Assembly (NCBI GenBank): GCA_023428785.1
Contig: JAEYWU010000016.1
Coordinates: 1 to 6,399 of the forward strand
Direction: 5' to 3'
DNA: 6,399 bases
Source: Pseudomonadota bacterium
GTDB lineage: Bacteria > Pseudomonadota > Alphaproteobacteria > Caulobacterales > Caulobacteraceae
Shown here: piece by piece, positions 5,158 through 6,399 of the stretch
How the letters are laid out: each line of letters opens with the position of its first letter
Numbering within the stretch: the first letter of the stretch is position 1
Translations under genes and position numbers: made by a program
The notes under the pieces: generated by a model
What the model was told of the DNA's origin: nothing
Databases searched by the model: none
What the model saw: the letters and a program-made list of their open reading frames with translations, nothing else

Positions 5158-6360
5158 CTAGTGGTCGCGGCGGTCGAGCATGGCCACGGCCACCACGCCG
5201 GCGATGGCGGCCAGGGCCGCGAGCGTGCCGGCCCCTTCTGCGACATGATCCTTTGCATAGCGCACCGCGCGGTCAGCTACCGGACGGGTGCGGCCGGGCA
5301 GATCCAGATCGCGCACGCGTCCCGGCACGTCGAGGTCGCGGATGCGGCCGGCCAGGTCCAGATCACGGACCCGCCCTTCCAGACCGTCTCGCCAGCCGTC
5401 AAAGCGGTCACGCCAGCGGCGCAGGCCGGTCGCTTCCTGGGCCTCGCGGCCGATCAAGCGCTGGACCGCCACGGCCCCGGCGAGCAGCAGGAAGACACCG
5501 AGCACGCCGCCGGCGGTCATGCCGGGATGCATCCGCGCCTGGGCCAGCAGGCTGGAGCGGCGCACGAAGGGGTATTGGGCTTCTTCCATCAGTCCATCCT
5601 CGGTTGGGTCCCACAGGCCGTCGTCGGTCGAGCGGCGCTCGGCGCCGTAGTCGCGGTGCATGACCGGCGACAACAGGGCGAACAGGGGCTCAGCCGCACC
5701 CGGAACCAGATGATGGAAGGCGGCCATCAGCCGCCCTCCCCCGCCGACCGTGATCTCGCGGATCGGATGGGCGGCGCAGTGCAGGATGACGTCGGCCACC
5801 ACATGGGCGGCATAGACCGGCCCCGGGTTCTTCATGGCGCGGCCCGTCAGGTTCAGGGCGTGGTCCTTGTAGGGCGTGTCGATCGCGGCCGGCTTGACCA
5901 GCGTGACGGCGATCGGCGCCTCTTCGCGCATCAGCTCCATGCGCAGGGCGTTGGTGAAACCGCGCACGGCGTGCTTGGAGGCGGAATAGACGCCCTGGAC
6001 CGGCAGGGGCGCGTCACCCAGCACCGAGCCGACGGTGATGATCGCGCCGCCGCCCTGGCGGTCGCGCAGCGATTCGGCGGCCAGCAGCGAGCCGTTCACC
6101 ACGCCCCAGTAGTTGGTCTCGAACAGGCGGCGGTGGTCCTCGGCCTTGGTCTCGCGGATTGGACCATAGATCGAGACGCCGGCGTTGTTCACCCAGGTGT
6201 CGAAGCCGCCGAACAGGCGCTCGCACTTCTCGGCCGCGACCTTGAGGGCTTCGGGATCGCCGACGTCGGCGACCGCATAGGCGCAGCGGGCGCCGCGCGA
6301 CTGGAGCTCTTCACACAGGTCTCGCAGGTCCTTTTCGCCCCGCGCGATCAGGAAGACCCG
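5158..6360 (-). CDS. SDR-family oxidoreductase with membrane-anchored repeat tail (5' end missing)
   Basis: A classical short-chain dehydrogenase/reductase reads in frame from RVFLIARGEKDL at 6360 to the TAG stop. Arg after the second strand (LIARGE) favours NADP(H). Visible motifs are VNNAG (6192 down), catalytic Asn in ETNYWG (codon at 6114), Ser in VGSVLG (6027) and Tyr/Lys in YSASKH (5988 and 5976), with the usual 13-residue Ser-Tyr spacing. The glycine-rich TGxxxGxG segment, expected about 25-30 residues earlier, is absent because the sequence turns into poly-G at the edge; a start at the GTG of VNNAG would delete half the cofactor fold. After the catalytic domain come SSLLAQARMHPGM, a hydrophobic helix (about 5517-5452), an Arg/Asp-rich stretch with three 9-residue repeats, a second hydrophobic helix (about 5232-5176) and a short basic end. 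The substrate is unknown. The fused serA starts 41 bases downstream, so co-transcription is plausible. Confidence 0.9.
   Translation of the reverse strand, partial: RVFLIARGEKDLRDLCEELQSRGARCAYAVADVGDPEALKVAAEKCERLFGGFDTWVNNAGVSIYGPIRETKAEDHRRLFETNYWGVVNGSLLAAESLRDRQGGGAIITVGSVLGDAPLPVQGVYSASKHAVRGFTNALRMELMREEAPIAVTLVKPAAIDTPYKDHALNLTGRAMKNPGPVYAAHVVADVILHCAAHPIREITVGGGGRLMAAFHHLVPGAAEPLFALLSPVMHRDYGAERRSTDDGLWDPTEDGLMEEAQYPFVRRSSLLAQARMHPGMTAGGVLGVFLLLAGAVAVQRLIGREAQEATGLRRWRDRFDGWRDGLEGRVRDLDLAGRIRDLDVPGRVRDLDLPGRTRPVADRAVRYAKDHVAEGAGTLAALAAIAGVVAVAMLDRRDH
5296..5376 (-). repeat. Three tandem 27-bp units encoding GR(V/I)RDLD(L/V)(A/P)
   Basis: Within the SDR tail three consecutive nine-codon units read GRVRDLDLA, GRIRDLDVP and GRVRDLDLP, followed by a degenerate GRTRP (to 5281). 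The protein repeat is almost exact while codons differ at synonymous positions (for example CGT/CGC Arg, GAT/GAC Asp). This suggests an older duplication kept by selection on the protein rather than a fresh slippage event. The repeats lie between two predicted membrane helices. Confidence 0.85.
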
Positions 6361-6399
6361 CGGGGGGCGGGGCGGGGGGGGGGGGGGGGGGGGCCGGGG
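6361..6399. other. Poly-G low-complexity edge, probable sequence artefact
   Basis: The last 39 bases are G with only a few C, including an unbroken run of 20 G at 6374-6393. Read in the SDR frame they give only Pro and Arg where the conserved glycine-rich cofactor loop should be. A run of G at the physical end of the sequence fits no-signal base calls from two-colour sequencing or a collapsed contig end better than real coding DNA. Confidence 0.8.

Noticed and set aside
6190..6192. GTG at 6192 as the start of the SDR gene
   Set aside because: It encodes the Val of VNNAG in the middle of the cofactor fold. In-frame SDR-like sequence continues upstream to 6360, so the gene is truncated by the poor edge rather than starting here.
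6361..6399. G-rich tract as a G-quadruplex or proline-rich N-terminus
   Set aside because: It sits at the physical end of the sequence where a conserved glycine-rich motif should be; an artefact is the better explanation.

Overview
The window is GC-rich chromosomal DNA with every gene on the minus strand. Protein sequence and gene order (rpmH-rnpA-yidC-engB) point to an alphaproteobacterium, most likely of the Caulobacterales (Brevundimonas/Caulobacter type). That placement is inferred from protein character, not from a database search. No rRNA, tRNA, CRISPR array, insertion sequence or phage gene is visible, and no gap between genes exceeds about 105 bases.

Read in the direction of transcription (right to left), the window opens with an NADP-type short-chain dehydrogenase/reductase (SDR) whose first residues are lost. 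The last 39 bases at the right edge are almost pure G and look like an assembly or sequencing artefact. The SDR has an unusual C-terminal tail: a membrane helix, three tandem 9-residue repeats and a second hydrophobic helix. After 41 bases comes a 630-residue fused protein, an N-terminal HAD phosphatase of phosphoserine-phosphatase type joined in frame to a complete E. coli-type SerA with a C-terminal ACT domain. It would hold steps 1 and 3 of serine synthesis in one polypeptide; step 2 (SerC) is not in the window.

Next comes a compact housekeeping operon. A good housekeeping-type promoter, whose -35 box overlaps a GANTC site, lies 10 bases past the serA stop. It drives rpmH (ribosomal protein L34, GTG start), rnpA (RNase P protein), yidC (membrane insertase) and engB (ribosome-assembly GTPase). 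The yidC stop and engB start overlap by four bases. The first 13 codons of another gene, probably a luciferase-like flavin oxidoreductase, reach the left edge. A perfect 12-bp inverted repeat with a 4-base loop, followed by TTTT, sits in the first codons of rnpA and could attenuate transcription between rpmH and the rest of the operon.

The operon links ribosome production (L34, EngB), tRNA maturation (RNase P) and membrane protein insertion (YidC). The points most worth a second look are the SerB-SerA fusion, the hairpin at the start of rnpA, and the repeat-bearing tail of the SDR.
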